Positions 7,981-16,796 of a stretch of 37,442 nt of DNA are shown here, in pieces. The stretch's first letter is position 1; each line of letters opens with the position of its first letter. Below the pieces are notes generated by a model, which worked only from the letters and a program-made list of their open reading frames with translations, was not told the DNA's origin and ran no database searches. Source of the DNA: Clostridiales bacterium (GTDB lineage: Bacteria; Bacillota; Clostridia; Christensenellales; UBA3700); the NCBI GenBank assembly GCA_014799575.1, contig JAAVHS010000020.1, positions 11,990-49,431 of the forward strand, written 5' to 3'. The position numbers were made by a program, and so were the translations under genes.

Positions 7981-9435
7981 ATGAGCGGAAAAAAATCGGG
8001 AATACTTTTGCCAATATTTTCTTTGCCGTCCAAGTATTCTATCGGCAGTCTTGGCAAGAGCGCGTACAAATTCGTAGACTTTCTCAAAGAATGCGGACAG
8101 AGTTATTGGCAGGTGCTTCCGCTCAATCCGACGATTTTCGGCGATTCGCCTTATCAGTCGCCGTCGGCTTTTGCAGGCAATCATTATTTTATAGATATAG
8201 ATATGCTCGTCAAGGACGGATTGCTCGACAAGGATTATGCCGAGGGATTTGCAAAGGAAAGCGAAAGGATAGATTACGGCTATCTATTTGAAAGCAGACT
8301 GTTTTTGCTGAAAAAAGCTTTCGAGAGATTTGACATCAATAAAAAAGACTATATTGAGTTCAAAGAGCAAAACAAGTTTTGGTTGGACGACTATGCGCTG
8401 TTTATGTCGATAAAGGAATACAACAACAATTCCGAATGGTCGGAGTGGGCGGACGACGAGAAGTACAGAAAGAATATACCTGCGCTTTGCAGAAAGTACG
8501 TCGGCAGTATGGAATTTTGGCATTTCGCGCAATACGAATTCTACGCTCAATACGCGAAGTTGAAAAAGTACGCTAATTCGAAAGGTATCGAGATAATCGG
8601 CGATATGCCCATATACGTCGCTTACGACAGCGCGGACGTGTGGTCGAATCCCGACAACTATCTTCTCGACGAAAAACTCTCGCCGACTTTGGTCGCAGGC
8701 GTTCCGCCCGATTTGTTCTCCGAGGACGGTCAACTTTGGGGCAATCCCATTTACGACTGGAAGAAGATGAAGAAAGACAAGTTCGCTTGGTGGGTGGAGA
8801 GATTGAAAGTCGGCTATAAACTCTATGACGTAATCCGCATAGACCATTTCAGAGGTTTCGCGGGATACTACGTCGTTGAGAAAGGCGAAAAGACGGCGAA
8901 GAAAGGCGAATGGCTCAAAGGCGTGGGAATAACTTTCTTCGACGAGTTGAACAAACAACTTCCCGACGCAAAGATTATCGCCGAAGATTTGGGCGTAATC
9001 ACGCCCGACGTGAGAAGGCTTCTCAAAAAGACGGGATATCCGGGAATGAAGGTCTTGCAGTTCGCTTTCGGAGACAAGGACAGCGACTATCTGCCCAAAA
9101 ATATTAAATCGTCCAACTGCATCGTCTACACGGGCACGCACGACAATATGACTACCGCGCAGTGGATAGACGAGATAAGCGATAGCGAAAAAGAGTTGTT
9201 CAAAAAGGTGTGCAAGCCGAAAAAGGGCGAGACGCCTTGCGAGAGCCTTATCCGCGTGGCTATGTCTACCAAAGCCGAAAGAGTAATTATCCCTATGGCG
9301 GACTATTTGGAGATAGGCGAAGAAGGCCGTATCAACGCGCCGTCGACGACTGGCGATAATTGGACATGGCGATTGGATAGTAAGTATAATACGGCAAAGT
9401 TGAGAGAGAAAATTAAAAGGTTGAGCCAACGATGA
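7981..9435 (+). CDS. malQ: 4-alpha-glucanotransferase (amylomaltase, GH77)
   Basis: Transfers alpha-1,4-glucan segments between maltodextrins and releases glucose; works with glycogen phosphorylase in glycogen and maltodextrin turnover. At 484 residues it is the short bacterial/plant D-enzyme form. Family signatures are DSPYQSPSAFAGN (about 60-72), nucleophile region VIRIDHFRGF with D288, acid/base IIAEDLGVIT with E335, and YTGTHDNMTTAQW with D388. An AAGGA box lies 9 nt before the ATG. The last codons overlap the next gene in an ATGA junction. It lies about 4 kb upstream of the glg operon, separated by unrelated genes, so it is probably co-functional but not co-transcribed. Confidence 0.95.
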   Translation: MSGKKSGILLPIFSLPSKYSIGSLGKSAYKFVDFLKECGQSYWQVLPLNPTIFGDSPYQSPSAFAGNHYFIDIDMLVKDGLLDKDYAEGFAKESERIDYGYLFESRLFLLKKAFERFDINKKDYIEFKEQNKFWLDDYALFMSIKEYNNNSEWSEWADDEKYRKNIPALCRKYVGSMEFWHFAQYEFYAQYAKLKKYANSKGIEIIGDMPIYVAYDSADVWSNPDNYLLDEKLSPTLVAGVPPDLFSEDGQLWGNPIYDWKKMKKDKFAWWVERLKVGYKLYDVIRIDHFRGFAGYYVVEKGEKTAKKGEWLKGVGITFFDELNKQLPDAKIIAEDLGVITPDVRRLLKKTGYPGMKVLQFAFGDKDSDYLPKNIKSSNCIVYTGTHDNMTTAQWIDEISDSEKELFKKVCKPKKGETPCESLIRVAMSTKAERVIIPMADYLEIGEEGRINAPSTTGDNWTWRLDSKYNTAKLREKIKRLSQR

Positions 9436-9851
9436 GTATAGAGTATAGAGAGTACGACGCTTTGCCAAAAATGGCGCGAGCAATACGCGAAAAAGTCTTT
9501 GTCGAGGAACAAGGCTTTCAAGAGGAATTTGACACCGTAGACGAATTCGCTACGCACATCTTGGCTTTCGACGGTGAAGATGCCATTGCAACAGGTAGAT
9601 TTTTCAAGCAAGACAATTATTATTTGATAGGCAGAATAGCCGTACTAAAAAATTATCGCGGACAGAATATCGGTCGTGATATGATACGCTTTGCCGAAAA
9701 GAGCATTAAAGGTATAGGCGGAAAAGAGATACGTATCCACGCTCAAGCGAGCGCGCAAGGCTTCTATGCAAAATTAGGTTACGAGCCTTTCGGCGAATAC
9801 GATTACGTCGAGAGTTGTAAGCATATTTGGATGAAAAAGGTTATTTTTTAA
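9432..9851 (+). CDS. GNAT family N-acetyltransferase
   Basis: 139-residue cytoplasmic acetyl-CoA-dependent acetyltransferase of unknown substrate. Motifs in order: REKVFVEEQGFQEEFD near residue 17, typical of the ElaA/YjcF-like branch; IGRIAVLKNYRGQNIGRDMI (about 67-86), in which the R-G-Q-x-I-G loop binds the CoA pyrophosphate; and a C-terminal GFYAKLGYEPFGEYD. It starts inside the malQ stop codon (ATGA overlap), so it is translationally coupled to malQ. No functional link to glucan metabolism is evident. It ends 13 nt from the convergent TetR gene, with no obvious terminator between. Confidence 0.85.
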   Translation: MSIEYREYDALPKMARAIREKVFVEEQGFQEEFDTVDEFATHILAFDGEDAIATGRFFKQDNYYLIGRIAVLKNYRGQNIGRDMIRFAEKSIKGIGGKEIRIHAQASAQGFYAKLGYEPFGEYDYVESCKHIWMKKVIF

Positions 9852-9864
9852 TTCTTTATTGAGT

Positions 9865-10434
9865 TTATTCCCAAAATTGTTTGCCACCGTACATCATAAA
9901 GTACTGCGAAAGTTTTGCCATTTCTTCGGGGGATTCGACAAAACCGTCGAAGACCCATTTTTCTAGTAGAGCGGTAATACCTGCGACGAGATAGACGCTG
10001 AAATAGTCGCAGTTGCGAGAATCGTCGTCTTTCGCGCGTACTATCCAAGAGTCGAAACAAAACTTTTCGAGCGATTTTTCAAGGTGTCTGCCAAAACTGC
10101 TATCGCAGTTGGGGGAGAACAAAATATACGCTATATCGTAATTTTCTTTGACGTATTTATAGAGATTGACGAAACTTTTGGCAGGATTGAACCCCTCGTT
10201 GTCTTTGACAAGTATCGTCTTTAAGTTGTCGATAAATTCGTTGCCGAGTTGCTCCAACATATCGTACGGGTCGCGATAGTGCAAATAAAAGGTCGCTCTG
10301 TTGACGTCGGCAAGTTCGGCAAGTTCCCTTACCGAGATATTGACTATACTTTTAGTGTTTATCAGTTCTTTCAAAGCGCAGAGCAGTTGTTGCTGAGTAC
10401 GTTTGAATCTTCTGTCCTTTTTCGTCTTATCCAT
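9865..10434 (-). CDS. TetR/AcrR family transcriptional regulator
   Basis: 189-residue DNA-binding repressor. The N-terminal helix-turn-helix includes NISVRELAELADVNRATFYL (about 33-52), which fits the TetR consensus (RELA..A.V...T.Y.HF), here with YLHYRD. The C-terminal ligand domain (about 75-189) is of the TetR_C type with no recognisable ligand signature. An AGAGGAAAA box precedes the ATG. It is divergent from a PlsC-like acyltransferase gene, and the shared 400-bp intergenic region carries two TTAAC-N4/5-GTTAA palindromes that could be its operators. Target and inducer are unknown. Confidence 0.88.
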   Translation of the reverse strand: MDKTKKDRRFKRTQQQLLCALKELINTKSIVNISVRELAELADVNRATFYLHYRDPYDMLEQLGNEFIDNLKTILVKDNEGFNPAKSFVNLYKYVKENYDIAYILFSPNCDSSFGRHLEKSLEKFCFDSWIVRAKDDDSRNCDYFSVYLVAGITALLEKWVFDGFVESPEEMAKLSQYFMMYGGKQFWE

Positions 10435-10491
10435 AATTTTCCTCTTCCCCTATGAGTAATAATGCGACAATTATCTCATAAATCGCAAAAA

Positions 10492-10538
10492 TTAACGTTT
10501 GTTAACTCAATATAAACTGACTGTTAACTAATTGTTAA
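10492..10538. promoter_or_regulatory. Twin palindromes, candidate TetR operators
   Basis: TTAAC-GTTT-GTTAA at 10492-10505 and TTAAC-TAATT-GTTAA at 10524-10538, centres about 32 bp apart (three helical turns). They lie just upstream of a plausible minus-strand promoter (TGAGATAAT, 10470-10475) for the TetR gene. Confidence 0.45.
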
Positions 10539-10564
10539 GAGCCAACAATTTGCCAAAATTATGG

Positions 10565-10570
10565 TATAAT
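10565..10570 (+). promoter_or_regulatory. Possible extended -10 box in the TetR/acyltransferase gap
   Basis: TGGTATAAT with no good -35 at normal spacing. It may be an alternative distal promoter for the acyltransferase gene. The rest of 10571-10638 is AT-rich with nothing further I can support. Confidence 0.3.
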
Positions 10571-10638
10571 AATAGACATTTCGCAATAATATTGTTGATT
10601 ATTATACATATTGAAGACAAATGGTATAGTTTCTGCGG

Positions 10639-10667
10639 TTGATTAAATTGCTCAAAACTCTTATAAT
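10639..10667 (+). promoter_or_regulatory. Promoter of the PlsC-like gene
   Basis: TTGATT, 17-bp spacer, TATAAT. It predicts a leader of about 160 nt before the ATG at 10835. Confidence 0.55.
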
Positions 10668-10738
10668 TATAATAGTAAAATAATTGATAAAAGTCAATTA
10701 CTTTTGCAAATTTTGTACCTTAGAACAAAAATAACGGG

Positions 10739-10816
10739 TTAATAGCGGTTTTACATATAAATATTGATTGAATTGTCAAAGATATTAACGTAAGACACGC
10801 GCGAGCCCGCTATTAA
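10739..10816 (+). repeat. 10-bp inverted repeat in the leader of the acyltransferase gene
   Basis: TTAATAGCGG (10739-10748) pairs perfectly with CCGCTATTAA (10807-10816) around a 58-nt loop. The right arm ends about 6 nt before the AGGAGCAGG ribosome binding site, so the structure could influence translation. Confidence 0.5.
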
Positions 10817-10834
10817 AGAATCAGGAGCAGGATA

Positions 10835-11881
10835 ATGGCAAAAATTACACAAAGAGAATTCGATGAAAAGCACGCTCAATATGCGAGGATGGAAGCGTAT
10901 GACCAATGGACTACGCCTTACAACGAGGACAACGCAATCACCGTCGATAAGGATTATGAATTCCAGCCCAATACGCGTACTTTCAAGATAGGAAGATTTA
11001 TCGTGAAGGGCATGCTTCGCTTGGGACTGCCGCTTGCCAACAAACTGCTTTTTGACTTGAAAATCGAGGGCAAGGACAATCTCAAACAAGTTGACAACGC
11101 GATTAGAGTATCCAATCACGTTATGTTGCTCGATACTATGATAAACTTCCAAGTCGCTTTCGGTCACCGTCATTATATGACGGGCGCGGCTTTCCAACTC
11201 AAAAAGGGCGCGCTCAGCAAGTTTTTCAGAGCGGCAGGCTTCTTGCCTTTGGCGAGTTCTATAAAGGCAATGAGCAATCTTGACAAGTCAATCACGGATA
11301 TCTACGAGAAAGGCAATTCGGTCGTTACATTCTACGCAGAGCAAGCAATGTGGGAAAAGTACGAAAATTCCCGTCCGCTCAAAAAGGGCGCCTTCCATTA
11401 TGCGGTCAAAAACAACGTGCCGGTAGTGATGACGGTAATACTTTTCAGACAGCCGACTTGGATTAGAAGAAAGTTGGGCGTCAAAAAGGATTGTACGGTA
11501 AGAATTTGTCCGCCTATATATCCAAGAAGCGATTTGGGCGTAAAAGAGAATATAGAATATATGCAAAAGGCTACTCAAGAGATGTACGATAGGACGGTCT
11601 GCGATTTCTACGGCTACGATTACGACAAATACGATATGCGTCTCACGCCGTTGGAAAATAAGTACGTCGCTAAGGGCTTGTTGGATAAAGACAGCGCGCT
11701 TGCCGAAAAGCCGAACGATACGGAACTTAGGAAAAGAATAGAGAAGGAAGTCGCCGAGCGTGAAAGGGCGCAACAGCCTATTTGCGAAGAGGAGATATTT
11801 GACGACGAATTCTTGGACTGCTACGACTTCGGCGATATATATTCCGAAGATACGATGACGGAGCACGCAGTCAAACTATAA
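10835..11881 (+). CDS. PlsC-like lysophospholipid acyltransferase
   Basis: Predicted glycerophospholipid acyltransferase of the PlsC/LPLAT superfamily; 348 residues, longer than typical PlsC (about 240). The catalytic H-x4-D motif is NHVMLLD with H95 and D100. FRAAGFLPL (about 130) and FYAEQAMW (about 168-175) stand where the family has the glycerol-phosphate-binding GxxF(I)xR and E-G-T-R-S blocks; the latter is altered to AEQAMW, as in some Firmicutes members. The C-terminal about 100 residues are charged and acidic, without a domain I know. No strong transmembrane helix is obvious. It has a good AGGAG box, is divergent from a TetR regulator, and is closed by a terminator. Confidence 0.75.
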   Translation: MAKITQREFDEKHAQYARMEAYDQWTTPYNEDNAITVDKDYEFQPNTRTFKIGRFIVKGMLRLGLPLANKLLFDLKIEGKDNLKQVDNAIRVSNHVMLLDTMINFQVAFGHRHYMTGAAFQLKKGALSKFFRAAGFLPLASSIKAMSNLDKSITDIYEKGNSVVTFYAEQAMWEKYENSRPLKKGAFHYAVKNNVPVVMTVILFRQPTWIRRKLGVKKDCTVRICPPIYPRSDLGVKENIEYMQKATQEMYDRTVCDFYGYDYDKYDMRLTPLENKYVAKGLLDKDSALAEKPNDTELRKRIEKEVAERERAQQPICEEEIFDDEFLDCYDFGDIYSEDTMTEHAVKL

Positions 11882-11930
11882 TTAGATTTTTCAACTTAGT
11901 TTTTTCACTTCCAAAATCGGTAAAACCGAA

Positions 11931-11966
11931 AACAAAAGTCGCTTAAAGGCGACTTTTGTTTTTTTA
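11931..11966 (+). terminator. Intrinsic terminator after the PlsC-like gene
   Basis: AACAAAAGTCGC, loop TTAAAG, GCGACTTTTGTT and a run of T. It sits in the convergent gap before the MATE gene, and the A run on the left may allow use on the minus strand too. Confidence 0.9.
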
Positions 11967-11974
11967 ATTATTGC

Positions 11975-13405
11975 TTATAGATTTTTTTGAGCCGTTTTGA
12001 GCCACCTTTTGGAGAGGTAGAAGAGTACCGAAACCGTCGCTCCGATTATCCAGCCGATTGGCCAACTCCACCATATACTTTCATAGTCGAGTCCAAACCC
12101 TTTTACGAATAAATAACTCAGACCTACTCTTAAAACCAAGTCGGACATAGTGCTTGACGTAAAGCCTGCCATATCGCCCGCGCCGCGTATAAATCCGTCG
12201 AAGATGATTTTAATGCATACGACGGCGTAGAATGGGGCAAGGATATATAGAAACTTCGCGCCTATGTCTATAATTTCGGGATTGTTCTCGCTTGTGAACG
12301 CCGCGACCAATTGTCTTGCGAGTAGCATATACAGAGCCGTCGAGAAGAGGGCGATTACAATTACTGAAATTATTCCGCCTTTCAAGCCTTCTTTTGTCCT
12401 ATCCAATCTTTGCGCGCCGATATTTTGCGAGGTGAAAGTCGCCATTGCGTTGGAGATAGTAAGGAAAACGGATATGATTATATAATTTATCTTGAACGCC
12501 GTGCCGTAACCCGCGACGAGATTTGGGTTGCCGAAAGAATTGACAAGGCTTTGCACAAAAAGTTGACCGATGGACACGGTGGAATTTTGCAAAATACTCG
12601 GCAATGACAATAGCATTATACTCGTCCAAGTCGAGAGGGAGAACTTTGAATTTTCCAAAGCGCGATGAGCGTGTTTTTGTTCGCGCACGCCATCGATTGC
12701 TTCGCCTTCTATATGTTCGTTTTCTTTGGGCAGTCTTGCGACGTTTACCAAAAGCACGACAAGCGACAGCGCGCTCGCCAAGCCTTGCGCGACGAACGTA
12801 CCCCAAGCGAGACCCTTTACGCCCAAATTGAAGTATTTGACGAAGATTATGTCAATCGCCACGTTGAAGAGCGTGGAGAAAATCAGCAAGAAGAGCGGCG
12901 TCTTGGAATTGCCGAGCGCTTGGAAGATAGAACTAACCACGTTGTATATGAACAAGAACGACAGTCCGTAGACGTATATGTCGAGATAGTCCACGCTCTG
13001 CGTGTAAACCGCCTCGCCCAACTCCTGCGAATTCATAAGAGTGAGCATAGGCTTGTTGGTAAATATTCCGATTATCGTGAAGATTGCCGAGAAGACGGCG
13101 ATATTGATAAGCGCGGTGTATACTGCAGTCTTAGTGCGAGAGTAGTTTTTTGAACCGAAGATTCTCGATATGACGACGCTACCGCCCACGCCGAAGCCGT
13201 TGCCTATCGCAATAAATACGACGGTGACGGGATAGGCGGAGTTGACTGCGGCAAGCGCGATTCCGCCGTCGTCGATGAAGTTGCCCGCGATAAGCGAGTC
13301 GGCAATGTTGTAGAATTGTTGAAAGAGTACGGAAATTATCATAGGAACGGCAAATGCGTAAAGCACTTTTAGCGGTTTTCCGTTGGACATATCTTTCGTT
13401 GCCAT
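11975..13405 (-). CDS. MATE family multidrug/cation efflux transporter
   Basis: 476-residue inner-membrane antiporter with about 12 hydrophobic helices in two pseudo-symmetric halves. The start MATKDMSNGKPLKVLYAFAVPM and the following helix (ISVLFQQFYNIADSLIAGNF) are typical of the DinF/VmrA-like MATE branch common in Clostridia. The repeated half begins near LSLPSILQNSTVSIGQLFVQ (about 262). A GAAGG box precedes the ATG. Divergent from glgB, and with its own promoter. Substrate unknown; drug export is a family default, not something the sequence shows. Confidence 0.93.
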   Translation of the reverse strand: MATKDMSNGKPLKVLYAFAVPMIISVLFQQFYNIADSLIAGNFIDDGGIALAAVNSAYPVTVVFIAIGNGFGVGGSVVISRIFGSKNYSRTKTAVYTALINIAVFSAIFTIIGIFTNKPMLTLMNSQELGEAVYTQSVDYLDIYVYGLSFLFIYNVVSSIFQALGNSKTPLFLLIFSTLFNVAIDIIFVKYFNLGVKGLAWGTFVAQGLASALSLVVLLVNVARLPKENEHIEGEAIDGVREQKHAHRALENSKFSLSTWTSIMLLSLPSILQNSTVSIGQLFVQSLVNSFGNPNLVAGYGTAFKINYIIISVFLTISNAMATFTSQNIGAQRLDRTKEGLKGGIISVIVIALFSTALYMLLARQLVAAFTSENNPEIIDIGAKFLYILAPFYAVVCIKIIFDGFIRGAGDMAGFTSSTMSDLVLRVGLSYLFVKGFGLDYESIWWSWPIGWIIGATVSVLFYLSKRWLKTAQKNL

Positions 13406-13478
13406 ATTTGCCTTCTTTCAAATGAATTTTCTGTCTATTAAAGCGGCGTTTGCAATTTTCGACAAAATTACCATATCA

Positions 13479-13507
13479 TTTATACTACCGAGATTTGAGA
13501 AATGCAA
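13479..13507 (-). promoter_or_regulatory. Promoter of the MATE gene
   Basis: Minus strand: TTGCAT, 17-bp spacer, TATAAA. Confidence 0.6.
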
Positions 13508-13548
13508 GCGAAGCGTATAAAAAAAGTTTATTTTTTCAAAATTCGGTC

Positions 13549-13577
13549 TTGTATATTAAAAATTAATGTGGTATAAT
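13549..13577 (+). promoter_or_regulatory. Promoter of the glg operon
   Basis: TTGTAT, 17-bp spacer, TGGTATAAT (extended -10). The start point would be near 13584, giving a short leader with AAGGAG at 13595-13600 before the TTG start of glgB. Confidence 0.75.
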
Positions 13578-13609
13578 TTGGATAAGTATGATACAAGGAG
13601 TGAATTGAT

Positions 13610-15523
13610 TTGGATAAAAAAATTCCGGTATATTTATTCCATGAGGGAACAAATTATGAGGCGTACAAGTTTATGTCGCCCCAACAATGTACGAGAGACG
13701 GAAAAGAAGGCTGGCTCTTCCGCGCTTGGGCGCCGCACGCAAAATCAGTCAGCGTAGTCGGCGATTTCAACAATTGGGACAGAGATAATCATCCTATGGA
13801 GAAAATCAGCGACGGCATTTGGGAAGGCTTCGTCGAGGGATTGAAGATATACGACATTTACAAGTTCAGCGTCGAGACTGCGCAAGGCAAGTTGAGATTG
13901 AAAGCAGACCCTTACGCAAGACATAGCGAGACTTCGCCTGCCAACGCTTCCAAACTTTACGTTTCGCAATTCAAATGGAGCGATAAGAATTGGATGGTAG
14001 AGAGAGAAAAGTTCGACCCGTACCATTCGCCGATGAACATCTACGAATTGCACGTAGGCAGCTGGCGCAGATACGAAGACGGAAATATTCTCAACTATCG
14101 CGCTTTGGCGGACGAACTCGTGCCGTACGTCAAGCAAATGGGATATACCCATATTGAGATTTTGCCGATAGCCGAATATCCTTACGAGGGAAGTTGGGGC
14201 TATCAGGTCAGCGGTTTGTTCGCGCCCACGTCCAGATACGGTACGCCCGACGACTTCAAGTATTTCGTCAACAAGTGCCATAAGAACAAAATAGGCGTAG
14301 TTCTCGATTGGGTATGCGCGCATTTCCCAAAAGACGCTTTCGGTCTTTACGAATTCGACGGCGAGCCGTGTTACGAATATTCCGACCCGTTTAAGCAAGA
14401 GCATAAGGAATGGGGCACGAGGGTGTTCGATTACGGCAGGAACGAAGTTCACTCTTTCTTGATTTCTTCGGCGGACTTTTGGGTAAGCGAATATCATATC
14501 GACGGTATCAGAGTAGACGCAGTCGCGTCAATGCTCTATCTCGATTACGGCAGACAGGGCGGAGAGTGGCGTCCCAACGCGTTCGGCGGAAATTATAATT
14601 TGGAGGCGATTGATTTCCTCAAGAAACTCAATTCGCATATGCTCGGCAAGTTCAAAGGCTTGTTGATGATTGCCGAAGAGTCAACAGCGTATCCCAACGT
14701 GACCAAGCCTGCTTACGACAACGGATTGGGATTCAACTTCAAGTGGAATATGGGTTGGATGAACGATATGCTTTCTTACGTATCGCTCGACCCGTTTTTC
14801 AGAAAAGACAACCACAACAAAATCACTTTTTCGATTACTTACGCGTATAGCGAAAACTACGTCTTGCCTCTCTCGCACGACGAGGTAGTGCATGGCAAAC
14901 GTTCGCTTCTCGACAGAATCCCCGGCAACTATATGGACAAGTTCAACGGACTGAAAGCTTTCTTCGGCTTTACTATGGCGCATCCGGGAAAGAAGTTGCT
15001 GTTTATGGGCGGAGAGTTCGGACAGTTCATTGAATGGGATTATAAAAAACAACTCGATTGGTTCTTGCTTGATTACGATTCGCACAGCAATTTGCACAAA
15101 TTCGTCAAGGATCTCAACGCATATTATCTCAACAATAGAGAGATGTATTATCTCGACACGACCTACGACGGATTCAAGTGGATTTGCGTAGACGACAATA
15201 CTCAAAATATCGTGTCATTTATGCGTAGCGACGGCGAGGGAAATTACACGATTGCGGTAGTCAACTTCTCGCCTGTGACGAGAGAAAATTACTGTATGGG
15301 CGTACCTGAGAAAAGAGTATACAAAGTTGCGCTCAACAGCGACGACAAGAAGTACGGCGGAGAGAGCGGTAGTAATATAAGTTTTTCCGCTCAAAAGGGC
15401 GAAATGCACGGACACCCGTACCATATCGAAATGACGATTCCGGGCAACAGCGTGATGTATATCGCGCCCGCTAGGAAGATGAAGAAACAGACTAAGTCCG
15501 ACGAGGCGCAAGCCAAAGCGTAG
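13610..15523 (+). CDS. glgB: 1,4-alpha-glucan branching enzyme (GH13_9)
   Basis: Introduces alpha-1,6 branches into growing glycogen. 637 residues, the usual Clostridia length. An N-terminal CBM48 module (about 25-110, including VVGDFNNWD) precedes a GH13 barrel: VVLDWVCAHFPKDAFGL (region I), GIRVDAVASM with nucleophile D303, LLMIAEEST with acid/base E356, and PLSHDEVVHGKRS with D424. A C-terminal beta-domain ends in a lysine-rich tail (MKKQTKSDEAQAKA). The start codon is TTG, chosen because AAGGAG lies 9 nt upstream and no in-frame ATG fits. First gene of the glycogen cluster; 66 nt separate it from glgC. Confidence 0.96.
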   Translation: MDKKIPVYLFHEGTNYEAYKFMSPQQCTRDGKEGWLFRAWAPHAKSVSVVGDFNNWDRDNHPMEKISDGIWEGFVEGLKIYDIYKFSVETAQGKLRLKADPYARHSETSPANASKLYVSQFKWSDKNWMVEREKFDPYHSPMNIYELHVGSWRRYEDGNILNYRALADELVPYVKQMGYTHIEILPIAEYPYEGSWGYQVSGLFAPTSRYGTPDDFKYFVNKCHKNKIGVVLDWVCAHFPKDAFGLYEFDGEPCYEYSDPFKQEHKEWGTRVFDYGRNEVHSFLISSADFWVSEYHIDGIRVDAVASMLYLDYGRQGGEWRPNAFGGNYNLEAIDFLKKLNSHMLGKFKGLLMIAEESTAYPNVTKPAYDNGLGFNFKWNMGWMNDMLSYVSLDPFFRKDNHNKITFSITYAYSENYVLPLSHDEVVHGKRSLLDRIPGNYMDKFNGLKAFFGFTMAHPGKKLLFMGGEFGQFIEWDYKKQLDWFLLDYDSHSNLHKFVKDLNAYYLNNREMYYLDTTYDGFKWICVDDNTQNIVSFMRSDGEGNYTIAVVNFSPVTRENYCMGVPEKRVYKVALNSDDKKYGGESGSNISFSAQKGEMHGHPYHIEMTIPGNSVMYIAPARKMKKQTKSDEAQAKA

Positions 15524-15589
15524 GACATAATATCTTTAACGATAAAATATATTTAGAAAGAAAGTTTTTATCTATATTTAGGAGGGAAA

Positions 15590-16783
15590 ATGTATACTAA
15601 CAAAAAAGAGTGCGTGGCAATGCTGCTCGCCGGCGGACAGGGTACGAGATTGTATTCTCTTACAAGAGATTTGGCTAAGCCTGCGGTATCGTTTGGCGGT
15701 AAGTACAGAATTATCGACTTTCCGTTGTCCAACTGTATCAATTCGGACATTGATACAATCGGCGTGCTTACGCAGTACAAGCCTTTCGACCTCAATCAGT
15801 ACATAGGCAACGGTCAGCCTTGGGATTTGGACAGACTCAACGGAGGCGTATTCGTCCTTCCGCCTTATATGAAAGGCGAGACTTCCGACTGGTATAAGGG
15901 CACGGCAAACGCAATTTATCAAAATATAGAATTCGTGGACAAGTTCTCGCCCGAATACGTTTTAGTGCTTTCGGGCGACCATATTTACAAGATGGATTAC
16001 GCGCAAATGCTCGCTTATCACAAAGAGAAGAAAGCGGACTGCACGATAGCGGTAATCAACGTATCTATAGACGAAGCGTCGCGCTTTGGAATTATGAATA
16101 CCAACCCAGACAATTCGGTATACGAATTTGAAGAGAAACCAAAAAAGCCGAAGAGCACCAACGCGTCTATGGGTATTTATATCTTCAACTGGTCGAAGTT
16201 GAGAAAGTATCTTATCGACGACGAGAACGATAAAAATTCGAGCAACGACTTCGGTAAAAATATAATACCGAATATGCTCAAAGACGGACAGAAACTCTTC
16301 GCGTACAATTTCTCCGGATATTGGAAAGACGTGGGTACGATTTCTTCGCTTTGGGAAGCGAATATGGACGTGCTCAACGAGAATAGCGGAATCAATCTTG
16401 ACGACAGCGCGTGGAAGATATACGCAAGAAATACTGCCGAACCGCCTCATCACGTAGGCAAAGACGCAGTGATAAGAAATTCGCTAATCACGGAAGGTTG
16501 CAAGATAAACGGCAAGGTAAGCAACAGCGTGCTTTCCACGGGCGTGGAAATTTGCGAGGGCGCGATTGTCGAAGACTGCAATATCATGCCGGGCGCAAAG
16601 ATTTGCAAAGGCGCGGTAGTCAAGTATGCAATAATCGGCAACAACGCGGTCGTAGGAGAGAACGCAGTCGTAGGCGACAGGCAGACTGAACCCGTGGGCG
16701 GGCAATGGCAAATTACCGTCGTCGGACCGAACGCAAAAGTTGCGCCTAATACCGTAGTGCCCGTCAAGGCAATGGTAGATTAA
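15590..16783 (+). CDS. glgC: Glucose-1-phosphate adenylyltransferase, catalytic subunit
   Basis: Makes ADP-glucose from ATP and glucose-1-phosphate, the committed and usually allosterically controlled step of glycogen synthesis. 397 residues. The nucleotidyltransferase signature [20 protein letters not shown] is intact near the N-terminus, followed by [21 protein letters not shown] (metal-binding Asp), FEEKPKKP, and the ADP-glucose-binding [11 protein letters not shown] left-handed beta-helix of hexapeptide repeats fills about 290-397. An AGGAGG box lies just before the ATG. It is followed 13 nt later by glgD, whose product should form the hetero-oligomer. Confidence 0.97.
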   Translation: MYTNKKECVAMLLAGGQGTRLYSLTRDLAKPAVSFGGKYRIIDFPLSNCINSDIDTIGVLTQYKPFDLNQYIGNGQPWDLDRLNGGVFVLPPYMKGETSDWYKGTANAIYQNIEFVDKFSPEYVLVLSGDHIYKMDYAQMLAYHKEKKADCTIAVINVSIDEASRFGIMNTNPDNSVYEFEEKPKKPKSTNASMGIYIFNWSKLRKYLIDDENDKNSSNDFGKNIIPNMLKDGQKLFAYNFSGYWKDVGTISSLWEANMDVLNENSGINLDDSAWKIYARNTAEPPHHVGKDAVIRNSLITEGCKINGKVSNSVLSTGVEICEGAIVEDCNIMPGAKICKGAVVKYAIIGNNAVVGENAVVGDRQTEPVGGQWQITVVGPNAKVAPNTVVPVKAMVD

Positions 16784-16796
16784 GGAGGGAAGAGAA

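Noticed and set aside
8284..9483. 399-codon open frame on the minus strand across malQ
   Set aside because: Antisense shadow of a well-supported GH77 gene. It has no motif and no ribosome binding site, and its composition follows the malQ codons.
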